In this document: positions 1-8,692 of the stretch, one piece after another
Position numbering within the stretch: position 1 is the stretch's first letter
Layout of the letters: every line of letters starts with the position of its first letter
Notes under the pieces: generated by a model
Database searches by the model: none
Seen by the model: the letters and a program-made list of their open reading frames with translations, nothing else
What the model was told of the DNA's origin: nothing
Source: a bacterium
Lineage (GTDB): Bacteria; Sumerlaeota; Sumerlaeia; SLMS01; JAHLLQ01
Length of the DNA stretch: 64,000 bases
Assembly (NCBI GenBank): GCA_020444065.1
Contig: JAHLLQ010000001.1
Coordinates: forward strand, 434,001-498,000
Reading direction: 5' to 3'
Position numbers and translations under genes: made by a program

Positions 1-1420
1 AGTTGTTCACGATGATGGCAGCAATTGCTCCTGCGCTCTGGGCCATTGCAACCTTCTCGTCGAAACGGCATCCGCCACGGTCGATGAGTGCGATATGACC
101 GGTCAGATCCGCGGGGTTTGTCGGCGACGAACACGAATCGTGAGGCTCGACGTAGACCACCCTCTCAGTAATGCCGGGCGAAGTCAGCGCAGGAGTGAAG
201 TTCGATCCACCCACTTCATAAAGGCCAGCGATCGCAGGCGGAGCATCGACGAGGAGTTGCGGTTTTGTGACGCCGGGATCTTGTGAGTTGGCTACAGCGA
301 TGACCTTGCGAGCCGCGGCAGGAGTGCTGACGATGTACTGCTCGTCGCCCACGTCGCCGGCTGCGGCAACGACGATTGCGCCGGCATCCACTGCAGCGTT
401 TGCTGCCATTGCAGTCGGTTCAAATTCCGGATCGCTTCCAGAAGATCCGAGAGCAAGACAGATCACATCCATCCGATCAGCGAAGTCGCCGTTACCGTCC
501 GGATCGATTGCCCACTCGATGCCCGCCGGCGCGAAGTTAGTGCTGCCGGCGGGGCCAAAGACTTTGATGGAATAAAGAAGCGATTCCGGCGCGGCGCCTG
601 GGCCGATTCGCATGTCTGCCAGATTGGTCGAGGCATCGTACGTGCCTGTGTAAGTGTCACCGGTTGACGTTACGCCGAAGCCGCCGATCGCTCCTGCGAC
701 GTGCGTCCCGTGATCCCACAGATCGACGGGATCCAGATCCGGACTGGGGGTCGTGACGTTGACATTATCGTAAACATCGCCAACAAGGTCGATCCCGCCC
801 GGGATTTTCGCTGAGGGAAATCCTCCATCCAGAATGGTCGGATCGTTTGGGTTCGGGTTCCCATCTCCGCCAAAATCCGCATGCCGATAATCGATGCCTG
901 TGTCGATTACGCCGATCTTGATGCCACTGCCGGTATAGCCGTAGCTCTCCCAAACGGATTGGGCGCCGATGAAGGGAACGCTCGAGGAGTTGTGAGGAAC
1001 GGCCGCCGCAATCCGCAGGACTGCCTTCACGCCATCGATTTTCTCCAGTGCAGGCATGTTGCCTTCGCTCGGAAAAATCGCGATGCCATTCAGCGTGCGT
1101 TGCAGGCGATAGAGTTCGGTGAGGTTCGGGTCAACAGCTCGTAGCTTATCGGCAACACGATCCTGGGCCGCCTTGATCTGCTTCAACGCATCCACACCCC
1201 GGGCTACAGCGAGAGATTCCGCATCGTCCCGGTCGGCCGCCTTTGCCTCAGCAAGCGCTTCCACGTAGACCTTCACGGTCGGCGGACTCTCCAACTGGAC
1301 AAACCAGGCAGCCTGACCCTCGGACTGAGCGGCGGATCCGACAGCGAAAGGCAGCGCCAACAGTGCCGCCAGAAGGAATCGGGTGAGGCGGAAAGCATGG
1401 AAGTTTGGGCCGATCTGCAT
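1..1420 (-). CDS. Secreted S8 subtilisin-like protease with PA domain (3' end outside window)
   Basis: Exported serine peptidase of the subtilase family, truncated by the window edge; about 473 residues are visible. Residues 1-32 are a signal peptide (basic start, hydrophobic core around FLLAALLALPFAVG). A propeptide-like region follows to about residue 155. The catalytic Asp is D173 in VIDTGIDYRH and the catalytic His is H237 in DHGTHVAG. The C-terminal visible part, ending in GHIALIDRGGCRFDEKV, is a protease-associated (PA) domain inserted before the catalytic Ser, as in many secreted subtilases. The Ser motif (GTSMA) must lie beyond base 1. The start ATG at 1418-1420 is chosen because it gives the complete signal peptide. 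It is transcribed away from the hydrolase gene that starts near 1693. Substrate unknown. Confidence 0.9.
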   Translation of the reverse strand, partial: MQIGPNFHAFRLTRFLLAALLALPFAVGSAAQSEGQAAWFVQLESPPTVKVYVEALAEAKAADRDDAESLAVARGVDALKQIKAAQDRVADKLRAVDPNLTELYRLQRTLNGIAIFPSEGNMPALEKIDGVKAVLRIAAAVPHNSSSVPFIGAQSVWESYGYTGSGIKIGVIDTGIDYRHADFGGDGNPNPNDPTILDGGFPSAKIPGGIDLVGDVYDNVNVTTPSPDLDPVDLWDHGTHVAGAIGGFGVTSTGDTYTGTYDASTNLADMRIGPGAAPESLLYSIKVFGPAGSTNFAPAGIEWAIDPDGNGDFADRMDVICLALGSSGSDPEFEPTAMAANAAVDAGAIVVAAAGDVGDEQYIVSTPAAARKVIAVANSQDPGVTKPQLLVDAPPAIAGLYEVGGSNFTPALTSPGITERVVYVEPHDSCSSPTNPADLTGHIALIDRGGCRFDEKVAMAQSAGAIAAIIVNN

Positions 1421-1692
1421 GAAGGGAGTACCCCGAACAGAGAATTGTCGCCGCCCGACGACCATTGAGGAAAAATGCCGAACCTCAACATTGCCAGTCT
1501 TCCGCTCACGTGACTCGGACTGACAAGCGGCTGATTTGAGACTACTGCACAAGATATGGGCAATCTTCACGCCAGCAAAATGGGGACGCAGATGAGCCTT
1601 GCGAGACGCCTCCACCGACTTCCCCCTTGCCGCTGTGCACCGGTGTGGAGAGGGTGGCGAGAAGCTGGTATTGCTCGCAACAGGGCGCTCTC

Positions 1693-2421
1693 ATGATCCT
1701 GCCACTCCCCGGCCGCCGGCGGCGTCGGGCCGTCGCAAAGAAATCCGATTCCAAGGCCCCAAAACGTCTCGTCGTTCTGGTGCCTCCCCTGCTCAATCCG
1801 AGCCTCATCATGCAGTTGCTGGCGTGGAGGCTGCGCCGCGCAGGCTATCGCACGCGCGTGTTCAGCTACGCGTCCTATCGGCGCGACATTCCGGATAATG
1901 CAGAGTTACTGGCGGCGTATCTGCGGCAGCTCGGCGAGGACGACATCGATGTGGTAACGTTCAGCCTGGGGGGGATTCTGCTGCGTTGGGCGGTCAATCA
2001 CCACGAAATGCCTCGCCTGGGTTCTGTCGTGCAGATTGGCGCGCCGAATCGCGGAGCTTTCATGGCCGATTGGCTGTGGAGCAAGACGGGGCCGTTCTTC
2101 CCGCTGATCTGGGGACGCGCCGCGATGCAGTTGCGCCGCGGGACTGCGGGACTGTGCGAACGCGCCGGCCAATTCCCCCGCGCGACCCGCCTGGGCATCA
2201 TCGCCGGCGGGATCAGCCATTCGAAGGGCTTCAATCCGCTCATCCCGGGCGACAACGACTTCACGGTCGGCGTGCAGGAGACAATTCTGCCGGGAATGCG
2301 CGACTTCGCCCTCGTGCGCGCCCGCCACACGCAACTGGTGCTTCTGAAACGAACGGCGGATCTCACCCGCCAGTTCCTCCAAACCGGCCGCTTTCGCACG
2401 GGCGGCCGCGCCACGCATTGA
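1693..2421 (+). CDS. Alpha/beta hydrolase, lipase/esterase-like
   Basis: A 242-residue protein of the alpha/beta hydrolase fold. After a basic N-terminus (residues 5-17 are rich in Arg/Lys), LVVLVPPLL is the first core strand. The nucleophile elbow is FSLGG with S91. GDNDF and ARHTQL near the C-terminus are good candidates for the acid and the His. The pattern resembles bacterial triacylglycerol lipase or PGAP1-like esterases, but no lid or substrate site can be named. The frame is also open upstream to an ATG at 1627; 1693 is preferred because the fold begins soon after it. No signal peptide is evident, so it is probably cytoplasmic or membrane-associated. The next gene starts within four bases of its stop. 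Confidence 0.75.
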   Translation: MILPLPGRRRRRAVAKKSDSKAPKRLVVLVPPLLNPSLIMQLLAWRLRRAGYRTRVFSYASYRRDIPDNAELLAAYLRQLGEDDIDVVTFSLGGILLRWAVNHHEMPRLGSVVQIGAPNRGAFMADWLWSKTGPFFPLIWGRAAMQLRRGTAGLCERAGQFPRATRLGIIAGGISHSKGFNPLIPGDNDFTVGVQETILPGMRDFALVRARHTQLVLLKRTADLTRQFLQTGRFRTGGRATH

Positions 2422-2424
2422 GTG

Positions 2425-2769
2425 ATGAACAATCAGCGAGCATCGATTGCAATCTGGATCGGAGGTCTGGTCTTGGCCGCCTGCCTGGGGACTCTTCATC
2501 CCCCGCAACCGCTGCTTTGGGGACTCATGATCGCCGGGTTCGCACTCGATCTGGCTTCGCTCGGTTATTACATCTTAAAGAAGTCCGGATTCGCCGCCGT
2601 CTCCTGGGTTTTCTATTGCTTGGGCTTCCTGAACGGCGGGTCCGCAATGAAACCAATTGTAACGGTTCCACTCGTGATCGGGTTGCAGGCAGTGATCCAC
2701 GTGTGGGCACAGGCGCGATTACACCACCATGATCTCGGGCAGGCATATGGGCGATCGGAGGAGGATTGA
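2425..2769 (+). CDS. Small integral membrane protein, unknown
   Basis: A 114-residue protein with three to four hydrophobic segments (about residues 7-24, 29-47, 55-67 and 75-92) and a charged, His-containing C-terminus. I do not recognise the family. The ATG at 2425 follows the stop of the hydrolase gene by three bases; an in-frame GTG lies at 2422. The spacing implies translation coupled to the hydrolase. The next small gene begins one base after this stop. The three may therefore form one transcript, with a membrane role for the two small proteins. Confidence 0.6.
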   Translation: MNNQRASIAIWIGGLVLAACLGTLHPPQPLLWGLMIAGFALDLASLGYYILKKSGFAAVSWVFYCLGFLNGGSAMKPIVTVPLVIGLQAVIHVWAQARLHHHDLGQAYGRSEED

Positions 2770-2770
2770 G

Positions 2771-3166
2771 ATGTCAATTAGCTCCCCCCACTTTCTGTTC
2801 TTCATCGCTGCGGTCCTTGTAGTTTGGTTTGGAGTCCCAAGGATTGTTCTTTGGAAGATCAGAGGGAGGAGGCCGATGAGCGATGAGGAGTTCCTCGATC
2901 GAATTACTGAGCCCTCCGCTCCCTCAAGCGACCAAATTCTGAAGAGAAGGCATCAACTAGCCGAAGTGTTGAAGTTGCCGGTCGAGGTGATTTGGCCGGG
3001 AAACAAAATAGAGTACCTGATGTGGATCACGGATCTGGTGAAGCAGGACGAACTGCTGGGTGCGTTGATGACGATCCTCATGAATGAAGGTATCCCAGAG
3101 AAGTCGGCGTGGCGCCTGATCCGACATCAGCAAGTCCGGGAGTGGTGCCTGGCCTCCCCCAACTGA
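2771..3166 (+). CDS. Hypothetical protein with one N-terminal membrane helix
   Basis: A 131-residue protein. Residues 8-27 (FLFFIAAVLVVWFGVPRIVL) form a single membrane helix. The rest is a soluble, charged, predicted helical region (residues 33-131). No catalytic motif is seen and I do not recognise the family. The ATG at 2771 is chosen over an upstream in-frame start at 2729 because the latter overlaps the previous gene by 41 bases, while 2771 directly follows its stop and has purines upstream (GGAGGAGGATTGAG). Probably co-transcribed with the two preceding genes. Confidence 0.55.
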   Translation: MSISSPHFLFFIAAVLVVWFGVPRIVLWKIRGRRPMSDEEFLDRITEPSAPSSDQILKRRHQLAEVLKLPVEVIWPGNKIEYLMWITDLVKQDELLGALMTILMNEGIPEKSAWRLIRHQQVREWCLASPN

Positions 3167-3243
3167 CTGGGCGGCATTCCCCCTCTTTGCCGTTGCGGCT
3201 CGGCGGCATTCGGGCTAGAAGGGCCTGAAAGCTGGGATTGCCA

Positions 3244-3771
3244 ATGAAACACATTGCACTGATTCTTATTGCCTTAGCCGCGATGAGCTCAACTGCCTGC
3301 AAGGGCGGCGAGGAGCCGGCATCGGAAGCGCCCGCCGCCAAAGAGCGCGCCACGACGACAGTTGTCGAGACACCAGCGCCAACGCCTGCCCCGACAGCGA
3401 CGCCGGAGCCGACTCCGGAACCGACGCCTCAGGATGTCACAACCCCTGGTGGCGTGAAGGTCGAGTTTATCGAACCGGGCAGCGATCGGATTCTGATGCC
3501 CGGCGATACGGTGAAGGTGCACTACTCCGGTTGGCTGGAGAACGGCGAGAAGTTCGATAGCTCTTACGATTGGGGGAGCCCGCTGGAATTCCGTCTTGGG
3601 AGAGGAGAGGTCATCAAGGGGTGGGATGAGGGAATTGCGAGACTTCACGTCGGTTCAAAAGCAAAACTGACAATCCCGGCCGACATGGCCTACGGAAAGC
3701 GCGGCATGCCACCGCGAATTCCTCCCGATGCCACGCTCACGTTCGAAGTCGAAGTGCTCGATGCCCAATAG
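3244..3771 (+). CDS. FKBP-type peptidyl-prolyl cis-trans isomerase, lipoprotein
   Basis: A 175-residue lipoprotein that should isomerise Xaa-Pro bonds in the periplasm or at the outer membrane. The N-terminus is a lipoprotein signal ending in SSTAC (acylated C19). Residues about 40-66 are a Thr/Pro/Ala/Glu linker (repeats such as PTPAPTATPEPTPEPTP). Residues about 70-175 are one FKBP domain: VKVHYSGWLENGEKFDSS, GEVIKGWDEGI and a C-terminal strand LTFEVEVLD, all characteristic of the fold. The ATG at 3244 is preferred to an upstream TTG because the signal begins there. The downstream rnd start lies 20 bases beyond, so the two are probably co-transcribed. Confidence 0.9.
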   Translation: MKHIALILIALAAMSSTACKGGEEPASEAPAAKERATTTVVETPAPTPAPTATPEPTPEPTPQDVTTPGGVKVEFIEPGSDRILMPGDTVKVHYSGWLENGEKFDSSYDWGSPLEFRLGRGEVIKGWDEGIARLHVGSKAKLTIPADMAYGKRGMPPRIPPDATLTFEVEVLDAQ

Positions 3772-3790
3772 CTCCCGTCAGGAAAAGCGA

Positions 3791-5011
3791 ATGACCCCGC
3801 GAAACGCACCGAAGTCGAAAAAGACCGAAGGAAATCCGAAGTACCTGATCATCGAAGACCACGCCGCGCTCGTCGAGTATTGCTCGAAGCTGGAAGCGAG
3901 CAAGATCCTTGCGCTCGATACGGAGTTCATCGGCGAGAAGTCATACTATCCATCGCTCGAGTTGATCCAGATCGCCGGCGAGAACGGTACGCCGCCGGGT
4001 CTGATCGATGCCCGCAAAATCGATGATCTCAAGCCGCTGGCAAAGCTGGTTCTGGATCCGAAGCGCGAGAAGATCTTCCACTCCGCATCACAGGATCTTT
4101 CAATCCTGCACCGACATCTGGGCGAAGTGCCTCGTCCTTTGTTTGATACGCAACTCGCCGCCGCGATGATCGGCATCGGCGCGCAGGTTTCGTACGTCAA
4201 CCTGGTGCGCGAACTGCTCGGCGTGCGATTGAAGAAGAGCCAGACGGTAAGCGACTGGTCGCGCCGTCCGCTTTCGGCTGCGCAATTGAGCTACGCCGCC
4301 GAAGATGTGCTGTATCTCCACGGTCTGCGCGAGGAGTTGTTGAAGCGCCTGAAAGAGATGGGGCGCGAAGCGTGGTATCGCGAAGAACAATCGCGCCGCG
4401 GCGACGAAGCGTCCGAGGACGAGCAGGTTCTGGACGAGGAGCGCTATCGCTCGGTGAAGGATTGGGTGAAGCTCTCGGAGCAGAAGTTGGCGATTCTGCG
4501 TGAGCTGACCGCGTGGCGCGAAGCCCAGGCACGCAAGCGCGATGTGCCGCGCCGCCAGGTAATCTCCGATGACGGCCTGGTTGCGTTGGCGCGCATCGCG
4601 CCGGATTCGCGGCAAGAGGTGAAGGACGCTCGGCACGCGCCGCTTGGACAGATCTTCCGCGTGCTCGACGAGGTTCTGCCAATCATCAAGAAGGCCAAGG
4701 AACTGCCTTCGGAGAAATGGCCGAAGAAGAACGTCACGTCTCGCCCGGACATCCCTGTTGGGCTTGTCGAAGTCTTCCAGGCCCTTCTGCGCGCAACGGC
4801 CGAGCAAGAGCAAATCGCGGCGCCGCTTCTGGCAACGACCAGCGAACTGACCACGCTGATCAATAACCGCCACAAGCTGAAGGGGCTCGAACTGCCTGTG
4901 TTGACTGGCTGGCGGCGCGAGTTGATCGGCGAACGATTGCTGGCGCTGCTGGACGGCCGCATGCACCTGCGCATCAAGGACCGCGACCGCCTCGTCATTG
5001 ACGAGAAGTGA
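3791..5011 (+). CDS. rnd: Ribonuclease D
   Basis: A 406-residue 3'-5' exoribonuclease of the DEDDy family, which trims tRNA precursors and other structured RNAs in the cytoplasm. Exo I is D43-T-E45 (LALDTEF), Exo II carries D102 in HSASQDL, and Exo III is Y168-A-A-E-D172. An HRDC domain follows (RELTAWREAQARKRDVPR, residues about 238-255), and the C-terminal part resembles a second, weaker HRDC-like region. Length is typical. The ATG at 3791 is chosen for the GGAAAAG ribosome site just upstream; an earlier in-frame ATG at 3761 would overlap the FKBP gene. It converges on the next minus-strand gene with only ten bases between the stops. Confidence 0.93.
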   Translation: MTPRNAPKSKKTEGNPKYLIIEDHAALVEYCSKLEASKILALDTEFIGEKSYYPSLELIQIAGENGTPPGLIDARKIDDLKPLAKLVLDPKREKIFHSASQDLSILHRHLGEVPRPLFDTQLAAAMIGIGAQVSYVNLVRELLGVRLKKSQTVSDWSRRPLSAAQLSYAAEDVLYLHGLREELLKRLKEMGREAWYREEQSRRGDEASEDEQVLDEERYRSVKDWVKLSEQKLAILRELTAWREAQARKRDVPRRQVISDDGLVALARIAPDSRQEVKDARHAPLGQIFRVLDEVLPIIKKAKELPSEKWPKKNVTSRPDIPVGLVEVFQALLRATAEQEQIAAPLLATTSELTTLINNRHKLKGLELPVLTGWRRELIGERLLALLDGRMHLRIKDRDRLVIDEK

Positions 5012-5021
5012 TGGTCCCTTC

Positions 5022-6746
5022 TCAGCGTATCTGCTCGAGGCGAAGGGCGACTCCCAACGCACGTCCGCTCGGCCCATCCTCGTGGAATATCGGTTGCACG
5101 TCGATATCCAGAAGAGCGCTGTGCTGGAAGGGGACTTGAGGGAGTTCGATGTCGTTCCAATTACCCGGCTGCAGCATATATACCCCACACTGTTTCCCAT
5201 TCACAGAAATGGTCATGGATTGATTCACGCCATCGGGAAGTGACGGCGAGAACACGTGGAGACGGGCGGGATTCTCCGTCGCGAGGAACATGAAATGGGC
5301 CTGCGGCGCGGTCCAACTGACCGACGTCTCGCCCCACTGCTCTCGACCGTAGAGGCCCTGGGAATCATAGGGGTTATCTCTCCATTGAATTGGCCTCGTG
5401 GTTATGTAGACCTTCCCGCGGCGAAGCTGATAGAGAATCTGACTGTCCCGAACCTGCCAGAGCCAGGCTTGGCTGGGACCGATGCCGAGGTCGTGTTTTG
5501 CGTGCCAATCTCCATCGTAAGTGAATGCGCCGAGTCCCTGGATCCCAATGCCGATCGTCAAGAGGGCAAGAGCGCTGGCGCGAAGGATTCGGTTCCCCCA
5601 CCACCGTGCCACGCCGATCCCAAACAGGATCGCTATCTCCGGCCCCGCATCCAGCAGATAGCGCCACCCCCAAGACCAGCCGGCAAACCAGCCATTGAGC
5701 TTCGAGTAGAGAAAGAGCGTTGGCAGAATGGAAAGAAGGCAGATTAGCCGAAGCGCATTATCTCGCCGATTGAGTGGGAGTGCGCCCTTCGGCCGGATGA
5801 ACGCGAAGAGAAGCAGAACAACCCACGGGCTGTGCGGCAGGATCCCCTTGCTGGGATTCACAAGGAGCGCGCTCAGAGTGTAGAAAAACGGCGATGAGAA
5901 CTGCAGCCACAACGTCGGCCCGATGCGCAGAGCACTGCCGAAGACCAAGGCATGATAGAGCATCGTCAACGGTACAAGAACGAGGAGACCGGCTGCGAAA
6001 GCGATGCGTTCCCTGGCGGTGCCAAGTCCCCACCAGCCGCAGGCAATTGCCACGAACGCCACTGCGGGCGCGGTCTGATAACGGCAGAGGACGGCGACTG
6101 CAAACAGCAGGCCCGCCGCCAGGCTTCGCCAGATCCCGGCCTTCGATTCCGATGTCATTCCGAAGATCGTCAGGAGTGCAGCTGCCCTGAAGAAGGCGGC
6201 GGGCTGGTGCTGGAGATAATCCACGCAAAGCGGCCAGAACGAACTGCCAAACCAGAGTGCAACGAGTGCCAAAGATGCCGGCAGAGGGCCAATGCGCCTC
6301 CACAGCAGCAGCCACACACAGACCCCGGCGAAGTAGAGGAACAACATACCGACGAAGCGCCCAATATGCCCCCAAATGACGATATCGTTGTGAACGGTCT
6401 CCCCAAACAGGCCAGCGAGCTTGAAGAAGGGCGCAAGCAGCAGGCCTGGCGTGAAGTTGAAGATGGAGAATAGATGGTCACCAGACTCGAAGACGAAGTA
6501 CGGAAGCGCCCCGCCGTTGCGATCGCGGAGCATCGAATCGTACTCGGAAAGTTCGAAGTCGGAAGACCAGGCCAGACTGGCTGCAGAGTACAGATGAGCT
6601 TGCGAATCGCCGTTGAATTGCACTCGCCATGTGATGCCATACAGCAATATGAAGCAGACTGTCAGGATGCCAAGCCAACGAACAGCAGCATGCTTGTCTT
6701 TGTCGGGACTCGATAAAGAGGAATCATTCGGAATCTCGGTGCCCAT
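5022..6746 (-). CDS. Polytopic membrane protein, GT-C glycosyltransferase-like
   Basis: A 574-residue protein with about ten hydrophobic helices between residues 25 and 415 and a soluble C-terminal region of about 150 residues. After the first helix comes a loop with FNGDSQAHLYSAASLA, whose Asp-bearing first periplasmic loop is reminiscent of GT-C enzymes that use polyprenyl-phosphate sugars. I cannot name donor or acceptor. It is the last gene of a minus-strand operon (DUF1844, RNA methyltransferase-like, lipid kinase, this gene): its ATG lies ten bases after the lipid kinase stop, and GAGG is seen at ribosome-site distance. A lipid-linked sugar or cell-envelope role fits the neighbour, but this is inference. 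Confidence 0.7.
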   Translation of the reverse strand: MGTEIPNDSSLSSPDKDKHAAVRWLGILTVCFILLYGITWRVQFNGDSQAHLYSAASLAWSSDFELSEYDSMLRDRNGGALPYFVFESGDHLFSIFNFTPGLLLAPFFKLAGLFGETVHNDIVIWGHIGRFVGMLFLYFAGVCVWLLLWRRIGPLPASLALVALWFGSSFWPLCVDYLQHQPAAFFRAAALLTIFGMTSESKAGIWRSLAAGLLFAVAVLCRYQTAPAVAFVAIACGWWGLGTARERIAFAAGLLVLVPLTMLYHALVFGSALRIGPTLWLQFSSPFFYTLSALLVNPSKGILPHSPWVVLLLFAFIRPKGALPLNRRDNALRLICLLSILPTLFLYSKLNGWFAGWSWGWRYLLDAGPEIAILFGIGVARWWGNRILRASALALLTIGIGIQGLGAFTYDGDWHAKHDLGIGPSQAWLWQVRDSQILYQLRRGKVYITTRPIQWRDNPYDSQGLYGREQWGETSVSWTAPQAHFMFLATENPARLHVFSPSLPDGVNQSMTISVNGKQCGVYMLQPGNWNDIELPQVPFQHSALLDIDVQPIFHEDGPSGRALGVALRLEQIR

Positions 6747-6756
6747 GATGCCTCGA

Positions 6757-7662
6757 TTAAGATCGCTTCGGCATGAGGAATCTCTGCTTCACCGGATCGA
6801 TTCGAATGTCGATCACGCGGCTGTCGTCGAGCGTGATCGCTTCTCCGTCGAGTTGCACCCAGGCGGGTTTTTCGCTGCGCCAGCGCGCGCGAGAGAAAGC
6901 CCCGATGCGACCGACTCCGGGAAGTACGTGATCCTTTTCCGGTAGTTTCAGGGCCAACGATCCGGCCATTGCGAGCAGTGAAGCCGGGTTGTCATGACGC
7001 GTCCAGACGGCCTGCAGATAGGGGTCGACAGCGGTGGTGGCGAAACAGCGACTGCCCGCGTAGACAGGAATCTTCGAAATGACGACGGATGCCGCGCGGA
7101 ACACGCGCCGATCGGTGTCGAATCGAATGCGCCCGGAGCGCGCAGCGAGCGGCGATATCGCGAGCTCTCCCAATCCTGTCAGGCCATAAGATGCGCCGCC
7201 AATCATTCGTTTCAGCTTTGGCGAGTTCCGATGGACGACCCGCGCGTCGTAACCGATGGACGCGAAGCACGCAATGCGGCGATCATTGACCTTTGCGGGA
7301 GAGCATTCGGCGACATCCCCCGCCAGAAGCTGGCGAAGGGCTTCCATGGGGTCGTCCACGGAGACGCGAGCCGCCCGCAGGAAGGCATTCACCGTTCCTA
7401 GCGGAAGCGGCGCCACGACAACACGCTCGATCCCGGGCAGATTCACCGTGTGGTAGAGCGTGCCGTCTCCCCCGCCGACGAGGATCAACTCGAAGCCACG
7501 CTCAACGCCACGGCCGATCAGTTGCAGCATGTGCTCCAGAGATCGCGAGATGGCAACTTCGCTCTTGGGGTGTTGTTCGTGCAAAGCGCGATCGATGGCC
7601 TCCGGCATGCCCCGATGGAACTTGTGCAACGTCGAGCCATTCAAAACCGCGAGGGCTTTCAT
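6757..7662 (-). CDS. Diacylglycerol/lipid kinase family protein
   Basis: A 301-residue protein of the DAGK catalytic (YegS/DgkB-like) family, which phosphorylates diacylglycerol or sphingoid lipids with ATP. Evidence is the nucleotide-binding motif GGGDGTLY (residues 63-70), the following PLPLGTVNAFLRA with the family's G-T-x-N-x-x-A-R pattern, and a C-terminal substrate domain with WVQLDGEAI, corresponding to the family's D-G-E motif. The N-terminal MKALAVLNGS is the usual first strand. The ATG at 7662 is chosen over an upstream extension, which would overlap the methyltransferase-like gene. It is third in a four-gene operon, eight bases after the preceding stop. It likely acts at the inner face of the cytoplasmic membrane. 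Confidence 0.85.
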   Translation of the reverse strand: MKALAVLNGSTLHKFHRGMPEAIDRALHEQHPKSEVAISRSLEHMLQLIGRGVERGFELILVGGGDGTLYHTVNLPGIERVVVAPLPLGTVNAFLRAARVSVDDPMEALRQLLAGDVAECSPAKVNDRRIACFASIGYDARVVHRNSPKLKRMIGGASYGLTGLGELAISPLAARSGRIRFDTDRRVFRAASVVISKIPVYAGSRCFATTAVDPYLQAVWTRHDNPASLLAMAGSLALKLPEKDHVLPGVGRIGAFSRARWRSEKPAWVQLDGEAITLDDSRVIDIRIDPVKQRFLMPKRS

Positions 7663-7670
7663 GACGAGTT

Positions 7671-8258
7671 CTATCCTTGAGACTGGCGCGGTCTGCCGAG
7701 TCCGAGCAGACGGTCGATGATGATTCCCGCCGCAGCGCGAACCGAAAGGTGATTCCACTCAGTCGGGCCGTAAATGGGCTCCAGAACGTAGTCCATTTCC
7801 TGGATGACGGAGGGGTGCAATCCCCAGCCCGTCCCGAAGATCAGCACGAACACGCGCTCATCGTCCGGATCGTCCAGCCAGTCACGCATTTCCTGGTAGG
7901 ACAGCGTATTCACAGCCTTACGGGCGCTTGTCGCGACCCAGACGATTTCTTTCCCGGGATAGAGCTCTTCCATGCGCTCTTCGAGTTCCGGCAAGTCCGT
8001 CGCCAGGTAAGTGTCCTCGAGTGCTTCCTTGCGCGTGACGTTATACGCCGCGCCCCACCCGTCCTTCCAATGGCCGAAGACTTTCTGCACGTAACGCTGC
8101 ATGTTCTCGTAAGGATGAACGATCCAGATGCCATCCGCGCCGTAGGTGCGACCGATGCGAGACAGGTCGTGAATGTCGAGGTTCGTGACGGAAGTCGCGG
8201 CGACGTTGCCGCGTTTGTCGACGGTGGGATGATGGACGAGTGCGATGTGAAGGGGCAT
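7671..8258 (-). CDS. SAM-dependent RNA methyltransferase-like protein (PF09936 type)
   Basis: A 195-residue protein recalling the SPOUT-like Methyltrn_RNA_4 family: MPLHIALVHHPTVDKRG at the start, HDLSRIGRTYG in the middle, and LIFGTGWGLHPSV, a glycine-rich loop in the position of the knotted SAM site. The family is thought to methylate RNA, but the target is not established as far as I know. The ATG at 8258 is chosen because the family start matches; the frame is open further upstream, over the DUF1844 gene. The gene begins 23 bases after the DUF1844 stop and ends eight bases before the lipid kinase, so it is inside an operon. Confidence 0.78.
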   Translation of the reverse strand: MPLHIALVHHPTVDKRGNVAATSVTNLDIHDLSRIGRTYGADGIWIVHPYENMQRYVQKVFGHWKDGWGAAYNVTRKEALEDTYLATDLPELEERMEELYPGKEIVWVATSARKAVNTLSYQEMRDWLDDPDDERVFVLIFGTGWGLHPSVIQEMDYVLEPIYGPTEWNHLSVRAAAGIIIDRLLGLGRPRQSQG

Positions 8259-8281
8259 GGCGTTGGGGATTCTCGGAGGTG

Positions 8282-8608
8282 TTATTCTTCTTCGCCTGGC
8301 AGAACGATCCGGCGCTTGCGGGTGGACTTGGCATCCGGGCCGGCGATTTCTGCGAGCGCAGTCTCGAGCGCCTCGATGGCCTGGTCCAACAGGCGTTCCT
8401 CTTCCTCGTCCAGATTTCCCTGGGTCTTCTGTCGCAGGATGCGCAGGAGGCCGATTTCGTACTTCGCAGCACCGAAGTCGACCGGCCGAGGCTTGCCCGT
8501 GGCGGGATCGGCGATGACCCCGAGGTGCAGCATTCCTTGAATCTGGTGGAGTTGCACAATGGTGATGAAAGCAGGTTTCATCTCGCCGGGGTTTGCAGGA
8601 GTTGCCAT
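8282..8608 (-). CDS. DUF1844 domain protein
   Basis: A 108-residue soluble protein. Residues about 10-90 match the DUF1844 pattern: a hydrophobic helix with VQLHQIQGMLHLGVIADP, then DFGAAKYEIGLLRIL and QKTQGNLDEEEERLLDQAI, the family's K-T-x-G-N-L-x-x-E-E signature. The last 20 residues are charged. No biochemical role is known to me. The ATG at 8608 is supported by the family start; an upstream extension to 8671 exists. First gene of the minus-strand operon that continues with the RNA methyltransferase-like and lipid kinase genes, and divergent from the YfhO-like gene at 8693. Confidence 0.82.
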   Translation of the reverse strand: MATPANPGEMKPAFITIVQLHQIQGMLHLGVIADPATGKPRPVDFGAAKYEIGLLRILRQKTQGNLDEEEERLLDQAIEALETALAEIAGPDAKSTRKRRIVLPGEEE

Positions 8609-8692
8609 CTTCTCGTTGCCGTCGCGTGGGTTGGGGCGCCAAAACAGGCGCCGAACTTCATCGGGCGCCATCCGCCCAGGGCGAGACTATTC

